DNA from: Trichomonas vaginalis G3
Taxonomy: Eukaryota; Parabasalia; Trichomonadida; Trichomonadidae
Assembly (NCBI RefSeq): GCF_026262505.1
Contig: NC_067204.1
Location: 1,240,001 to 1,304,000, forward strand
Direction of reading: 5' to 3'
DNA length: 64,000 nt
This document shows, in pieces, positions 44,101 through 54,992 of this stretch. Every line of letters begins with the position of its first letter. Position 1 is the stretch's first letter. The translations under genes and the position numbers were made by a program. Under the pieces are notes generated by a model. That model saw only the letters and a list, made by a program, of their open reading frames with translations. It did not search any database and was not told the origin of the DNA.

Positions 44101-45400
44101 TGTCGGTCAAACTGTCAGTCTTACTCTCAATAAAAAGCTAATTCATAGTGTCTGTCAAACCACAGTCATATTGTCACTCAAACTGTCAGTAATATTCTAA
44201 TTAAAGCCGTCAGTCATATTGTCAGTCAAACTGTAAGTCATACACTCACTCAAATCAACAATCATATTGTCACCCAAACTATCAGTCTTATTCTCACTAA
44301 AACCGTCAGTCATATTGTCAGTCATATTGTCACTCAAACTGTCAGTAATATTGTCAGTCAAACTGTAAGTCTTATTCTCACCCAAACCGACAGTCATATA
44401 TTCATTCAAATTAGCAGTCATATTATCACCCAAACTGTCAGTCTTATTCTCACTAAAACCATCAGTCATACACTCTCTTAAACTATGAGTCATATTGTCA
44501 CCCAAACTCTCGGTTATATTCTAAATAAAACCGTAAGTCATAGAGGCTGTCAAGCCGTCAGTCATATTCTAACTAAAAAGCTAATTCATAGTGTGTGTCA
44601 AACCGTCAGTCATATTGTCACTCAAATTGTCAGTCTTATTCTAACTAAAAAGCTAATTCATAGTGTCTGTCAAACCGAAGTCATATTGTCACTCAAATTG
44701 TCAGTCATACACTCACTCAAATCAACAGTCATATTGTCGCTCACACTCTCAGTCATATTGTCAGTTAAACCGTGTCATATTGTCAGTCAAACTATCAGTC
44801 TTATTCTCACTAAAACCATCAGTCATACACTCTCTTAAACTATGAGTCATATTGTCACCCAAACTCTCAATCATACACTCACTCAAATCAACAGTCATAT
44901 TGTCAGTCAAACCGTCAGTTATATTGTCACTCAAACTGTCAGTCATATTCTAACTAAAACCGTAAGTCAAAGTGTCTGTCAAACCGTCAGTCATATTGTC
45001 AGTCAAACTATCAGTCTTATTCTAACTAAAAAGCTAATTCATAGTGTGTGTCAAACCGTCAGTCATATTGTCAGTCAAACTGTCAGTCTTATTCTAACTA
45101 AAACCGTAAGTCATAGTGTCTGTCAAACCGATGTCATATTGTCACCCAAACTGTCAGTCTTATTCTCACTAAAACCATCAGTCATACACTCTCTTAAACT
45201 ATGAGTCATATTGTCACCCAAACTCTCAAGCATACACTCACTCGAATCAACAGTCATAGTGTCTGTCAAACCACAGTCATATTGTCAGTCAAACTATCAG
45301 TCTTATTCTAACTAAAAAGCTAATTCATAGTGTGTGTCAAACCGTCAGTCATATTGTCAGTCAAACTGTCAGTCTTATTCTAACTAAAACCGTAAGTCAT
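38200..45400. repeat. Tandem ~3.6-kb higher-order duplication
   Basis: Landmarks recur at an offset of 3,612-3,613 bp: 38550 with 42162, 39006 with 42618, 40405 with 44018, 41230 with 44842. An earlier related block (32480 with 38550, offset 6,070) suggests repeated rounds of amplification. Limits are approximate. Confidence 0.8.
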
Positions 45401-48400
45401 AGTGTCTGTCAAACCGATGTCATATTGTCACCCAAACTGTCAGTCTTATTCTCACTAAAACCATCAGTCATACACTCTCTTAAACTATGAGTCATATTGT
45501 CACCCAAACTCTCAAGCATACACTCACTCGAATCAACAGTCATAGTGTCTGTCAAACCACAGTCATATTGTCAGTCAAACTGTCAGTCATATTCTAACTA
45601 AAACCGTAAGTCATAGTGTGTGTCAAACCGTCAGTCATATTGTCAGTCAAACCGTCAGTCATATTGTCAGTCAAACCGTCAGTCTTATTGTCACCCAAAC
45701 TGTCAGTCTTATTCTCACTAAAACCATCAGTCATACACTCTCTTAAACTATGAGTCATATTGTCACCCAAACTCTCAAGCATACACTCACTCGAATCAAC
45801 AGTCATAGTGTCTGTCAAACCACAGTCATATTGTCAGTCAAACTATCAGTCTTATTCTAACTAAAAAGCTAATTCATAGTGTGTGTCAAACCGTCAGTCA
45901 TATTGTCAGTCAAACTGTCAGTCTTATTCTAACTAAAACCGTAAGTCATAGTGTCTGTCAAACCGATGTCATATTGTCACTCAAACTATCAGTCTTATTC
46001 TCACTAAAACCATCAGTCATACACTCTCTTAAACTATGAGTCATATTGTCACCCAAACTCTCAGTCATATTCTAAATAAAACCTTAAGTCATATTGTCGG
46101 TCAAACTGTCAGTCTTACTCTCAATAAAAAGCTAATTCATAGTGTCTGTCAAACCACAGTCATATTGTCACTCAAACTGTCAGTAATATTCTAATTAAAG
46201 CCGTCAGTCATATTGTCAGTCAAACTGTAAGTCATACACTCACTCAAATCAACAATCATATTGTCACCCAAACTATCAGTCTTATTCTCACTAAAACCGT
46301 CAGTCATATTGTCAGTCATATTGTCACTCAAACTGTCAGTAATATTGTCAGTCAAACTGTAAGTCTTATTCTCACCCAAACCGACAGTCATATATTCATT
46401 CAAATTAGCAGTCATATTATCACCCAAACTGTCAGTCTTATTCTCACTAAAACCATCAGTCATACACTCTCTTAAACTATGAGTCATATTGTCACCCAAA
46501 CTCTCGGTTATATTCTAAATAAAACCGTAAGTCATAGAGGCTGTCAAGCCGTCAGTCATATTCTAACTAAAAAGCTAATTCATAGTGTGTGTCAAACCGT
46601 CAGTCATATTGTCACTCAAATTGTCAGTCTTATTCTAACTAAAAAGCTAATTCATAGTGTCTGTCAAACCGAAGTCATATTGTCACTCAAATTGTCAGTC
46701 ATACACTCACTCAAATCAACAGTCATATTGTCGCTCACACTCTCAGTCATATTGTCAGTTAAACCGTCAGTCATATTGTCAGTCAAACTATCAGTCTTAT
46801 TCTCACTAAAACCATCAGTCATACACTCTCTTAAACTATGAGTCATATTGTCACCCAAACTCTCAATCATACACTCACTCAAATCAACAGTCATATTGTC
46901 AGTCAAACCGTCAGTTATATTGTCACTCAAACTGTCAGTCTTATTCTAACTAAAACCGTAAGTCAAAGTGTCTGTCAAACCGTCAGTCATATTGTCAGTC
47001 AAACTATCAGTCTTATTCTAACTAAAAAGCTAATTCATAGTGTGTGTCAAACCGTCAGTCATATTGTCAGTCAAACTGTCAGTCTTATTCTAACTAAAAC
47101 CGTAAGTCATAGTGTCTGTCAAACCGATGTCATATTGTCACCCAAACTGTCAGTCTTATTCTCACTAAAACCATCAGTCATACACTCTCTTAAACTATGA
47201 GTCATATTGTCACCCAAACTCTCAAGCATACACTCACTCGAATCAACAGTCATAGTGTCTGTCAAACCACAGTCATATTGTCAGTCAAACTATCAGTCTT
47301 ATTCTAACTAAAAAGCTAATTCATAGTGTGTGTCAAACCGTCAGTCATATTGTCAGTCAAACTGTCAGTCTTATTCTAACTAAAACCGTAAGTCATAGTG
47401 TCTGTCAAACCGATGTCATATTGTCACCCAAACTGTCAGTCTTATTCTCACTAAAACCATCAGTCATACACTCTCTTAAACTATGAGTCATATTGTCACC
47501 CAAACTCTCAAGCATACACTCACTCAAATCAACAGTCATATTGTCAGTCAAACCGTCAGTCATATTGTCAGTCAAACTGTCAGTCATATTCTAACTAAAA
47601 CCGTAAGTCATAGTGTGTGTCAAACCGTCAGTCATATTGTCAGTCAAACTTTCAGTCATACACTCACTCAAATCAACAGTCATATTGTCATCCAAACTAT
47701 CAGTCTTATTCTCACTAAAACCGTAATTCATATTGTCACTCAAACCGTCAGTCATATTGTCATTAAAACGGTCAGTCATACACTCACTCAAATCAACAGT
47801 CATATTGTCAGTCAAACTATCAGTCTTATCCTAACTAAAAAGCTAATTCATAGTGTGTGTCAAACCGTCAGTCATATTGTCAGTCAAACTATCAGTCTTA
47901 TTCTCACTAAAACCATCAGTCATACACTCTCTTAAACTATGAGTCATATTGTCACCCAAACTCTCAATCATACACTCACTCAAATCAACAGTCATATTGT
48001 CAGTCAAACCGTCAGTTATATTGTCACTCAAACTGTCAGTCTTATTCTAACTAAAACCGTAAGTCAAAGTGTCTGTCAAACCGTCAGTCATATTGTCAGT
48101 CAAACTATCAGTCTTATTCTAACTAAAAAGCTAATTCATAGTGTGTGTCAAACCGTCAGTCATATTGTCAGTCAAACTGTCAGTCTTATTCTAACTAAAA
48201 CCGTAAGTCATAGTGTCTGTCAAACCGATGTCATATTGTCACCCAAACTGTCAGTCTTATTCTCACAAAACCATCAGTCATACACTCTCTTAAACTATGA
48301 GTCATATTGTCACCCAAACTCTCAATCATACACTCACTCGAATCAACAGTCATAGTGTCTGTCAAACCACAGTCATATTGTCAGTCAAACTGTCAGTCAT

Positions 48401-50998
48401 ATTCTAACTAAAACCGTAAGTCATAGTGTGTGTCAAACCGTCAGTCATATTGTCAGTCAAACTGTCAGTCTTATTCTAACTAAAACCGTAAGTCATAGTG
48501 TCTGTCAAACCGATGTCATATTGTCACCCAAACTGTCAGTCTTATTCTCACTAAAACCATCAGTCATACACTCTCTTAAACTATGAGTCATATTGTCACC
48601 CAAACTCTCAAGCATACACTCACTCGAATCAACAGTCATAGTGTCTGTCAAACCACAGTCATATTGTCAGTCAAACTGTCAGTCATATTCTAACTAAAAC
48701 CGTAAGTCATAGTGTCTGTCAAACCGATGTCATATTGTCACCCAAACTGTCAGTCTTATTCTCACTAAAACCATCAGTCATACACTCTCTTAAACTATGA
48801 GTCATATTGTCACCCAAACTCTCAAGCATACACTCACTCGAATCAACAGTCATAGTGTCTGTCAAACCACATCATATTGTCAGTCAAACTGTCAGTCATA
48901 TTCTAAACCTAACTAAACCGTAAGTCATAGTGTGTGTCAAACCGTCAGTCATATTGTCAGTCAAACTGTCAGTCTTATTCTAACTAAAACCGTAAGTCAT
49001 AGTGTCTGTCAAACCGATGTCATATTGTCACCCAAACTGTCAGTCTTATTCTCACTAAAACCATCAGTCATACACTCTCTTAAACTATGAGTCATATTGT
49101 CACCCAAACTCTCAAGCATACACTCACTCGAATCAACAGTCATAGTGTCTGTCAAACCACAGTCATATTGTCAGTCAAACTGTCAGTCATATTCTAACTA
49201 AAACCGTAAGTCATAGTGTGTGTCAAACTGTCAGTCATATTGTCACCCAAACTCTCAATCATACACTCACTCAAATCAACAGTCATATTGTCAGTCAAAC
49301 CGTCAGTCATATTGTCAGTCAAACTGTCAGTCTTATTCTAACTAAAAAGCTAATTCATAGTGTCTGTCAAACCGAAGTCATATTGTCACTCAAATTGTCA
49401 GTCATACACTCACTCAAATCAACAGTCATATTGTCACCCAAACTATCAGTCATATTCTAAATAAAACCGTCAGTCATATTGTCAGTCAAACTATCAGTCT
49501 TATTCTCACTAAAACCATCAGTCATACACTCTCTTAAACTATGAGTCATATTGTCACCCAAACTCTCAATCATACACTCACTCAAATCAACAGTCATATT
49601 GTCAGTCAAACCGTCAGTTATATTGTCACTCAAACTGTCAGTCTTATTCTAACTAAAACCGTAAGTCAAAGTGTCTGTCAAACCGTCAGTCATATTGTCA
49701 GTCAAACTATCAGTCTTATTCTAACTAAAAAGCTAATTCATAGTGTGTGTCAAACCGTCAGTCATATTGTCAGTCAAACTGTCAGTCTTATTCTAACTAA
49801 AACCGTAAGTCATAGTGTCTGTCAAACCGATGTCATATTGTCACCCAAACTGTCAGTCTTATTCTCACTAAAACCATCAGTCATACACTCTCTTAAACTA
49901 TGAGTCATATTGTCACCCAAACTCTCAAGCATACACTCACTCGAATCAACAGTCATAGTGTCTGTCAAACCACAGTCATATTGTCAGTCAAACTATCAGT
50001 CTTATTCTAACTAAAAAGCTAATTCATAGTGTGTGTCAAACCGTCAGTCATATTGTCAGTCAAACTGTCAGTCTTATTCTAACTAAAACCGTAAGTCATA
50101 GTGTCTGTCAAACCGATGTCATATTGTCACCCAAACTGTCAGTCTTATTCTCACTAAAACCATCAGTCATACACTCTCTTAAACTATGAGTCATATTGTC
50201 ACCCAAACTCTCAAGCATACACTCACTCGAATCAACAGTCATAGTGTCTGTCAAACCACAGTCATATTGTCAGTCAAACTGTCAGTCTTATTCTAACTAA
50301 AACCGTAAGTCATAGTGTCTGTCAAACCGATGTCATATTGTCACCCAAACTGTCAGTCTTATTCTCACTAAAACCATCAGTCATACACTCTCTTAAACTA
50401 TGAGTCATATTGTCACCCAAACTCTCAAGCATACACTCACTCGAATCAACAGTCATAGTGTCTGTCAAACCACAGTCATATTGTCAGTCAAACTGTCAGT
50501 CATATTCTAACTAAAACCGTAAGTCATAGTGTGTGTCAAACCGTCAGTCATATTGTCAGTCAAACTTTCAGTCATACACTCACTCAAATCAACAGTCATA
50601 TTGTCATCCAAACTATCAGTCTTATTCTCACTAAAACCGTAATTCATATTGTCACTCAAACCGTCAGTCATATTGTCATTAAAACGGTCAGTCATACACT
50701 CACTCAAATCAACAGTCATATTGTCAGTCAAACTATCAGTCTTATCCTAACTAAAAAGCTAATTCATAGTGTGTGTCAAACCGTCAGTCATATTGTCAGT
50801 CAAACTATCAGTCTTATTCTCACTAAAACCATCAGTCATACACTCTCTTAAACTATGAGTCATATTGTCACCCAAACTCTCAATCATACACTCACTCAAA
50901 TCAATAGTCATATTGTCAGTCAAACCGTCAGTTATATTGTCACTCAAACTGTCAGTCTTATTCTAACTAAAACCGTAAGTCAAAGTGTCTGTCAAACC

Positions 50999-51300
50999 GT
51001 CAGTCATATTCTCAGTCATACTGTAGTTCATACTATCACCCAAACTGTTGTTCATACTGTCACTCAAACTCTAAGTCATATTGTCAGTCAAACTGTGAGT
51101 CATATTCTCTCTCAAACCTTGAGTTATACTGACAACCAAACCCTCATTCAAAATGTCACTCAAACTGTCAGTTATATTCCTAGACACATTCAAACTTTCA
51201 GGCATATTGTCAGCCAGATACTCAGTTATAGAGTTACTTTTTTGTCATTAATGAATTCAGTTATAGATTCAAACATACATTCGGTCCAATATTGGATCAT
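50999..51300. repeat. Diverged edge of the satellite array
   Basis: From about 51,000 the monomers keep the 24-bp spacing for seven or so units but accumulate substitutions (agttcatactatcac, tgttcatactgtcac, gagttatactgacaacc), and then fade by about 51,300. Interior copies are homogeneous. This is the pattern expected from homogenisation by unequal exchange in the core and its failure at the edge. One + frame stays open through the edge to 51331, but I do not treat it as a gene. Confidence 0.85.
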
Positions 51301-51366
51301 GCAGTTAATTCTACATTTTTTTAACTTGTAAGTCATTATTTATGAAAATATTTAAAATAGTGTAAT

Positions 51367-51413
51367 TGCACAATGATGTGCAGTATTATCTTTAATATTA
51401 ATATTGTAATATG
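51367..51413 (+). repeat. 47-bp direct repeat, copy 1
   Basis: The copy starts tgcacaatgatgtgcagtat and ends attgtaatatg. It is repeated without change 94 bp downstream. Its beginning is a small dyad (tgcac...gtgca). Confidence 0.9.
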
Positions 51414-51460
51414 ATATTAGATTTTATCATATGAGATATTAATATTGATTTATGGATCAC

Positions 51461-51507
51461 TGCACAATGATGTGCAGTATTATCTTTAATATTAATATTG
51501 TAATATG
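51461..51507 (+). repeat. 47-bp direct repeat, copy 2
   Basis: This is identical to 51367-51413. The bases between the copies are AT-rich and unrelated. The arrangement suggests a tandem duplication of about 94 bp whose second half has diverged, or a short duplicated element. Confidence 0.9.
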
Positions 51508-52434
51508 CAATGTTATATTCTAATTTGAATGTTCCTTTTTAACCTCATGATTTCTTCTCACTGATCTGCCTTTTTATGCAGCATTTTGTATTTAATATCT
51601 CTTATCCTTTAGATTCTCTATGCTTTCCATTTTTCTAAACCAGATTCCATTGTTAATTCTTAAATTAACACAGATCTTAAATTTCATATTAGTCATTGAT
51701 CTGAAGTTATTGAAACATCTGACGTCTTTAGATTGTCTTATCTAATATTAAAATGATTGATCTATTTACATTTTTAAAATAGTCCTAAAAAGTCTCAATA
51801 TTTATAAAAGCATAATAAAATTAAATTTTTTAATATCATTTTGTAAATTATTCGTTTACTTTATGGCATAGTCTTGAAAAAGTATCAAAAAACATTATCT
51901 TAATGGTCTCTAAAGAGGTTAAGTAGCATACACACAGATATGCTAATGTGGTAAAAAGAGATTTATTGCAAAAAGTCCAAAATAGTATATTTATTATCAA
52001 GATTCGCGTGGAAACGTACGAGTTTGGGACGAATAACTAACATTCTTAAACATTTAGTAATACTCTGATAAGTACAAGTCCTTAGATGCGACATATGGCT
52101 TCTTTTGTTCTAACTTACCAAATTCAAGAACTCAAGTTGGCAGTAACTCTGTACTAAACATACTCTAAGAGCTTGTCATTATTCCGTGTATGACAAATCA
52201 TACTTTAATGTTTTACTCGTTGAATAAAGAATGCTTGATTTTGAAATCGAATGTTTTTGCTTAAATAGTTCCAGATTCTTGAACTAGGGACGGAATTAGA
52301 GGACACGTCTTTGCTGGTTAGTCGCGTGCTTGATGACAATATGCTACAATTATAATAAACGTACAAAAGGGACGAAAATTGAGAGCTTGTAACTTTCAAC
52401 CCCCTTTTTTACCTATTCGCTCGAGTACAGTATA

Positions 52435-52480
52435 CATTGTGCGTCGCCTGTAGCCTACAGCTACAGTCACCGACACAATG
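52435..52480. repeat. GC-rich stem-loop near the Maverick left end
   Basis: The arms cattgtgcgtcg and cgacacaatg pair with one bulge, and an inner dyad (ctgtag...ctacag) extends the structure. It lies about 90 bp beyond the stop of the capsid gene and stands out by base composition. It may belong to the terminal repeat of the element; this is inference from position only. Confidence 0.5.
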
Positions 52481-52567
52481 AAAAAAGTGACAGAAAACTG
52501 ACACCATACGGGCGCGCATATGTACGCATATATGTGTAAAAATAAACGTTCATATGTAAACTAACCT

Positions 52568-54256
52568 TTATTCACTAGCAGGGGCTGATAAATCATAATC
52601 GTCGAGAAGTACGATAGGTGGTCCCACCTGTTTAATCTGTATGGAGAGGCAAACGTGACGTAAGAAGCATAACACTGGTTTCTCAGTATATTTAATAGAC
52701 TCTGCTGTTGGCTTAACTGTAAGCTTATATGTAATAGGTGAATTAGATAACTGACCCTGTTGGAATGTATAATCAGTTTCGCAAGGGAATCCACATAGGT
52801 AATGACCTAAGTCATTTGACTCGATTCCAAATTGAGGGACTGATGTGGTTGTGATAGACCTCATGACATCATAGTTGAAGCCAACAGTATCGTTATTATT
52901 GTTAGTGGCATTTGCCTGCATCTCATAGAAGATTGGATCATTAGATGCTTGAGCCTCAGCGGGTATGTTACCATATGCTCCACAGTTCAATTGAATTTGT
53001 TCAAACAATGGATTTTCATAGGTAGTGTTATAATTAGGTGTTTTCTTAAATAGTGTATAAATGGTGTTCACATATAATGGAGTAAATGCTGCCGTGAATG
53101 TACAAGGAGTTCCTTCACCTTTAGCCATTGAACCATCCATAGTAATGCAGTCAATTCTTTTGATTGGGAAGTTTAGAGTCTTTGCCGAATATCTTGTCAC
53201 CAAATCACTATAGATGTTAGGGTCCAAAGAGAATGAGTTACAGTATGTAATCATTTCAAAGAAGTTTGCATTCTTCTTAGTGAACTTAATAAACTTGGTA
53301 CCAAATGATATCGTACTCTTATCGGCATTCCAAGTTACAGTATCAATAACTTTGATACCTTCATAGATAGGAGTGAAGTGATTAGTGATTGGAATATAGC
53401 TTGTAACATTGGCTTGCATGTTCGGTAATGGTAGAATATCCTGATAACTTAATGGTGTCCAAACCATACCAGCAATACTGAACTTAACCTTAAGTTGTAA
53501 GTTACCAGCAAACGCTGGAAGGAATCTAATGTTATTAAGTATTAGGAATCTTCTTAGGTCAATCTTGATTGGTATGTGGAACTTTAATGTAGTTGCACCA
53601 CTAATTGGTTTATTGAACTCAATAATCTGTCCAGAACGAACTGTATCACATCTATTGAAAACATCTTTATGTCTAGCCTTACTAAATACATCAACTTTCT
53701 TAATAGCTTCTGTTGTAGATGCAGTAGAAGTAATGTAACCTTCTTCTCTAGCATTATCTTGTGTATAAACACTTTTACCATTAGCGATTAATTGATATGA
53801 TTCAACAGCATAGAATGAATCAATGTATCCCAACCAAATTGCTGGAAGATGTGCACATGATTTGCCACCAGCATATTTAGTATCAATTGCTTTAATTGCT
53901 GTAACATTTGATCCTGTAGGAGCTGTCTCAACAGCTCTTTCTTTATATACTTCACCATCATATTTAGGAACTTTTTCATCAGCTGGTTCAGTTTCTGTTG
54001 TAATTATGCACTCACCATCGACATAACCACTAATGAACGTATTATATAAGTCAATCATGTTCTCACCAGGTGGTGATATGTTAAATGTAATATAACCGTT
54101 ATCAATAGTATTTGTCGGCATAGCTGGCACTTTTGTTGGGACATATCTATGGTTAGTATCTCCAATAGGAACTGCCCCATCAACTTGATCGAAATAATAT
54201 CTTACTTGTCTGATGGAATCAGCAATACTGTATGTATTGAGGTTATCGTTCAACAT
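52568..54256 (-). CDS. Polinton major capsid protein (double jelly-roll type)
   Basis: The 562-residue protein is of the size usual for Polinton major capsid proteins, which build the icosahedral shell from trimers of a double jelly-roll fold. It has no signal peptide and no long hydrophobic helix. It is rich in short beta-prone stretches with Asn, Thr and Pro turns, and includes a segment around residues 230-260 (RRFLILNNIRFLPAFAGNLQ) of the kind that leads into a strand in these proteins. Its position next to the polymerase and minor capsid genes agrees. The stop reads TAAAG, giving a TAAA end signal. The upstream region carries the shared element motif, TTTTTTATAGCTGAGAAAG, directly before ATG. 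The assignment rests on size, composition and neighbourhood, not on an alignment. Confidence 0.72.
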   Translation of the reverse strand: MLNDNLNTYSIADSIRQVRYYFDQVDGAVPIGDTNHRYVPTKVPAMPTNTIDNGYITFNISPPGENMIDLYNTFISGYVDGECIITTETEPADEKVPKYDGEVYKERAVETAPTGSNVTAIKAIDTKYAGGKSCAHLPAIWLGYIDSFYAVESYQLIANGKSVYTQDNAREEGYITSTASTTEAIKKVDVFSKARHKDVFNRCDTVRSGQIIEFNKPISGATTLKFHIPIKIDLRRFLILNNIRFLPAFAGNLQLKVKFSIAGMVWTPLSYQDILPLPNMQANVTSYIPITNHFTPIYEGIKVIDTVTWNADKSTISFGTKFIKFTKKNANFFEMITYCNSFSLDPNIYSDLVTRYSAKTLNFPIKRIDCITMDGSMAKGEGTPCTFTAAFTPLYVNTIYTLFKKTPNYNTTYENPLFEQIQLNCGAYGNIPAEAQASNDPIFYEMQANATNNNNDTVGFNYDVMRSITTTSVPQFGIESNDLGHYLCGFPCETDYTFQQGQLSNSPITYKLTVKPTAESIKYTEKPVLCFLRHVCLSIQIKQVGPPIVLLDDYDLSAPASE

Positions 54257-54275
54257 CTTTCTCAGCTATAAAAAA
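54257..54275 (-). promoter_or_regulatory. Shared upstream motif of the capsid gene
   Basis: On the minus strand the 19 bases before ATG read TTTTTTATAGCTGAGAAAG. The same layout (T-run, AT, short GC-containing core, A-rich end at ATG) precedes nearly all genes of the element. It sits between the stop of the 149-residue gene and this ATG, so each gene probably has its own promoter. Confidence 0.5.
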
Positions 54276-54276
54276 T

Positions 54277-54726
54277 TTACAATCTTCTTATTCTTGGGAT
54301 TATTCGTCTTATTTGTGGCTGAGGTTTAGGAGGTTCTGGTTCAGGCTCTGGTTCATCATCGAAGTGTATTCTTTTCTCTTCCATTGATTGAACATATTCT
54401 TGATTCTCTTTAGTTTCCTTCTCACGTTCAATTGGGTCCATGTTTGGTTCATTAACTACACTGTTACGTTCTAATATCTTTGTCATCATCTCTAACAACA
54501 TTTTATTAGTATATGCTTGTTCTTCTTCTTTCTTCTCATCAACTTTAGGAGCTTCTTGAACAACAGGAGCTGGGGCAGGAGCTGGTGAATTCAATGGTGC
54601 CTTTCTCTTTCTAACTTGAACTGAACCATTCTTCATATGACAAACATAATATAATGGATGTTGTATTCCTTTAGCTTCATTCAATATGATTGATTGCTTT
54701 TCACTTGGTGAAAGTTTTGACGTCAT
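54277..54726 (-). CDS. Proline-rich protein with acidic stretch and basic C-terminus
   Basis: I chose the start at MTSKLSPSEKQSIILNEAKG (149 residues) because the shared upstream motif TTTTATTAGGATAGAA directly precedes it; the frame is open further upstream, but that part overlaps the divergent gene. The N-terminal third looks folded (HPLYYVCHMKNGSVQVRKRK). A Pro-Ala linker (SPAPAPAPV) follows, then a charged helix-prone middle with EEEQAYTNKMLLEMMTKILE, a DDEPEPEPEPP segment, and an Arg-rich end (IRRIIPRIRRL). The stop reads TAAAT. It lies 20 bp upstream of the capsid gene on the same strand. A basic tail next to capsid genes would suit a virion core or DNA-condensing protein, but I recognise no family. 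Confidence 0.7.
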   Translation of the reverse strand: MTSKLSPSEKQSIILNEAKGIQHPLYYVCHMKNGSVQVRKRKAPLNSPAPAPAPVVQEAPKVDEKKEEEQAYTNKMLLEMMTKILERNSVVNEPNMDPIEREKETKENQEYVQSMEEKRIHFDDEPEPEPEPPKPQPQIRRIIPRIRRL

Positions 54727-54760
54727 TTCTATCCTAATAAAATTTTTTACTCCTAACAAA
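54727..54760. promoter_or_regulatory. 34-bp divergent promoter region
   Basis: The gap separates two divergent start codons. On both strands a TCATTT initiator-like hexamer overlaps the start codon of the opposite gene (TCATTT at 54723-54728 on +; the reverse complement of aaatga at 54759-54764 on -), placing either putative transcript start about 36 nt before its ATG. Both strands also carry the T-run motif (TTTTTTACTCCTAACAAA on +, TTTTATTAGGATAGAA on -). Confidence 0.5.
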
Positions 54761-54988
54761 ATGACTGAGAATACTTTCGACAGAGAAGCACTCAAGAATG
54801 AACTTCGTGAAGAAATACTTAATGAACTCAAACCAAAAGAACAAACACAAGAAGAGAAACCAGCTAAACCAAAGCGTAAACTCACAGAGAAACAATTAGC
54901 TGCATTAGCAGCTGGACGCGCAAAGAATCCACGAATGATTGCAAAGAAATTGAGAGAAGAGGAAGAAGCTAAGAAAAATAATAAGTAA
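54761..54988 (+). CDS. Small basic protein with a KRKLTEKQLAALAAGRAK motif
   Basis: I chose the ATG at 54761 (75 residues, MTENTFDREALKNELREEIL) because the shared motif ends immediately before it; upstream in-frame codons overlap the divergent gene. The N-terminal half is an amphipathic charged helix. The centre is KPKRKLTEKQLAALAAGRAK, a kind of basic motif seen in many viral and mobile-element proteins and thought to contact nucleic acid. The C-terminus is a Lys/Glu helix. It is convergent with the DNA polymerase gene, with only 4 bp between the two stops. Probable nucleic-acid-binding accessory protein; the precise role is unknown. Confidence 0.7.
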   Translation: MTENTFDREALKNELREEILNELKPKEQTQEEKPAKPKRKLTEKQLAALAAGRAKNPRMIAKKLREEEEAKKNNK

Positions 54989-54992
54989 GTGT

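Larger units (their letters stand above)
13807..50998. repeat. 24-bp satellite array with higher-order repeats (right part)
   Basis: This is the continuation of the array that flanks the insertion, with the same monomer variants and the same mixture of 24- and 23-bp units. A recurrent junction, ctctcttaaactatgagtc, marks cassette boundaries: in the main + frame it supplies a TAA stop directly followed by an ATG, so every cassette restarts an apparent ORF. No non-satellite sequence of any size interrupts this part. Several long landmarks of the left part recur here (for example 295 with 17439, 24872 and 30472), so the two sides of the insertion belong to one array. Confidence 0.97.
51301..52567. 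other. AT-rich non-coding stretch between satellite and Maverick genes
   Basis: No convincing gene is seen. Up to about 51,890 the sequence is strongly AT-rich with many T and A runs and holds a 47-bp direct repeat. From about 51,990 it is less AT-rich, and from 52,435 it holds a GC-richer stem-loop. The left end of the Maverick must lie in this interval because the capsid gene ends at 52568, but its terminal repeat cannot be identified without the other end, which is outside the window. Confidence 0.7.

Noticed and set aside
1-51000. Dozens of ORFs of 60-163 codons on both strands with 8-residue repeats
   Set aside because: They follow from the 24-bp period being a multiple of three, occur in several frames at once, restart at every cassette and never exceed about 165 codons. 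No sign of a long conserved protein.
1-51300. CRISPR array
   Set aside because: There are no unique spacers; monomers are directly adjacent variants of one 24-bp sequence, in a eukaryotic context without cas genes.
52205-52399. 64-codon ORF on the minus strand beside the capsid gene
   Set aside because: Low-complexity Ser-rich sequence, no upstream motif, and it lies where the element terminus is expected.
51301-52567. tRNA or other RNA gene in the AT-rich gap
   Set aside because: I found no cloverleaf, no A/B box pair and no known RNA signature; the stem-loop at 52435 is too short and isolated to call.
53529-54026. ORFs of 63-69 codons within the capsid gene
   Set aside because: Shadows of the 562-codon capsid frame, with no independent signals.
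54686-54760. Upstream extension of the 75-residue gene (and similarly of the 149-residue gene to 54885)
   Set aside because: The extensions would run antisense through the partner's N-terminus; both shared motifs place the starts at 54761 and 54726.
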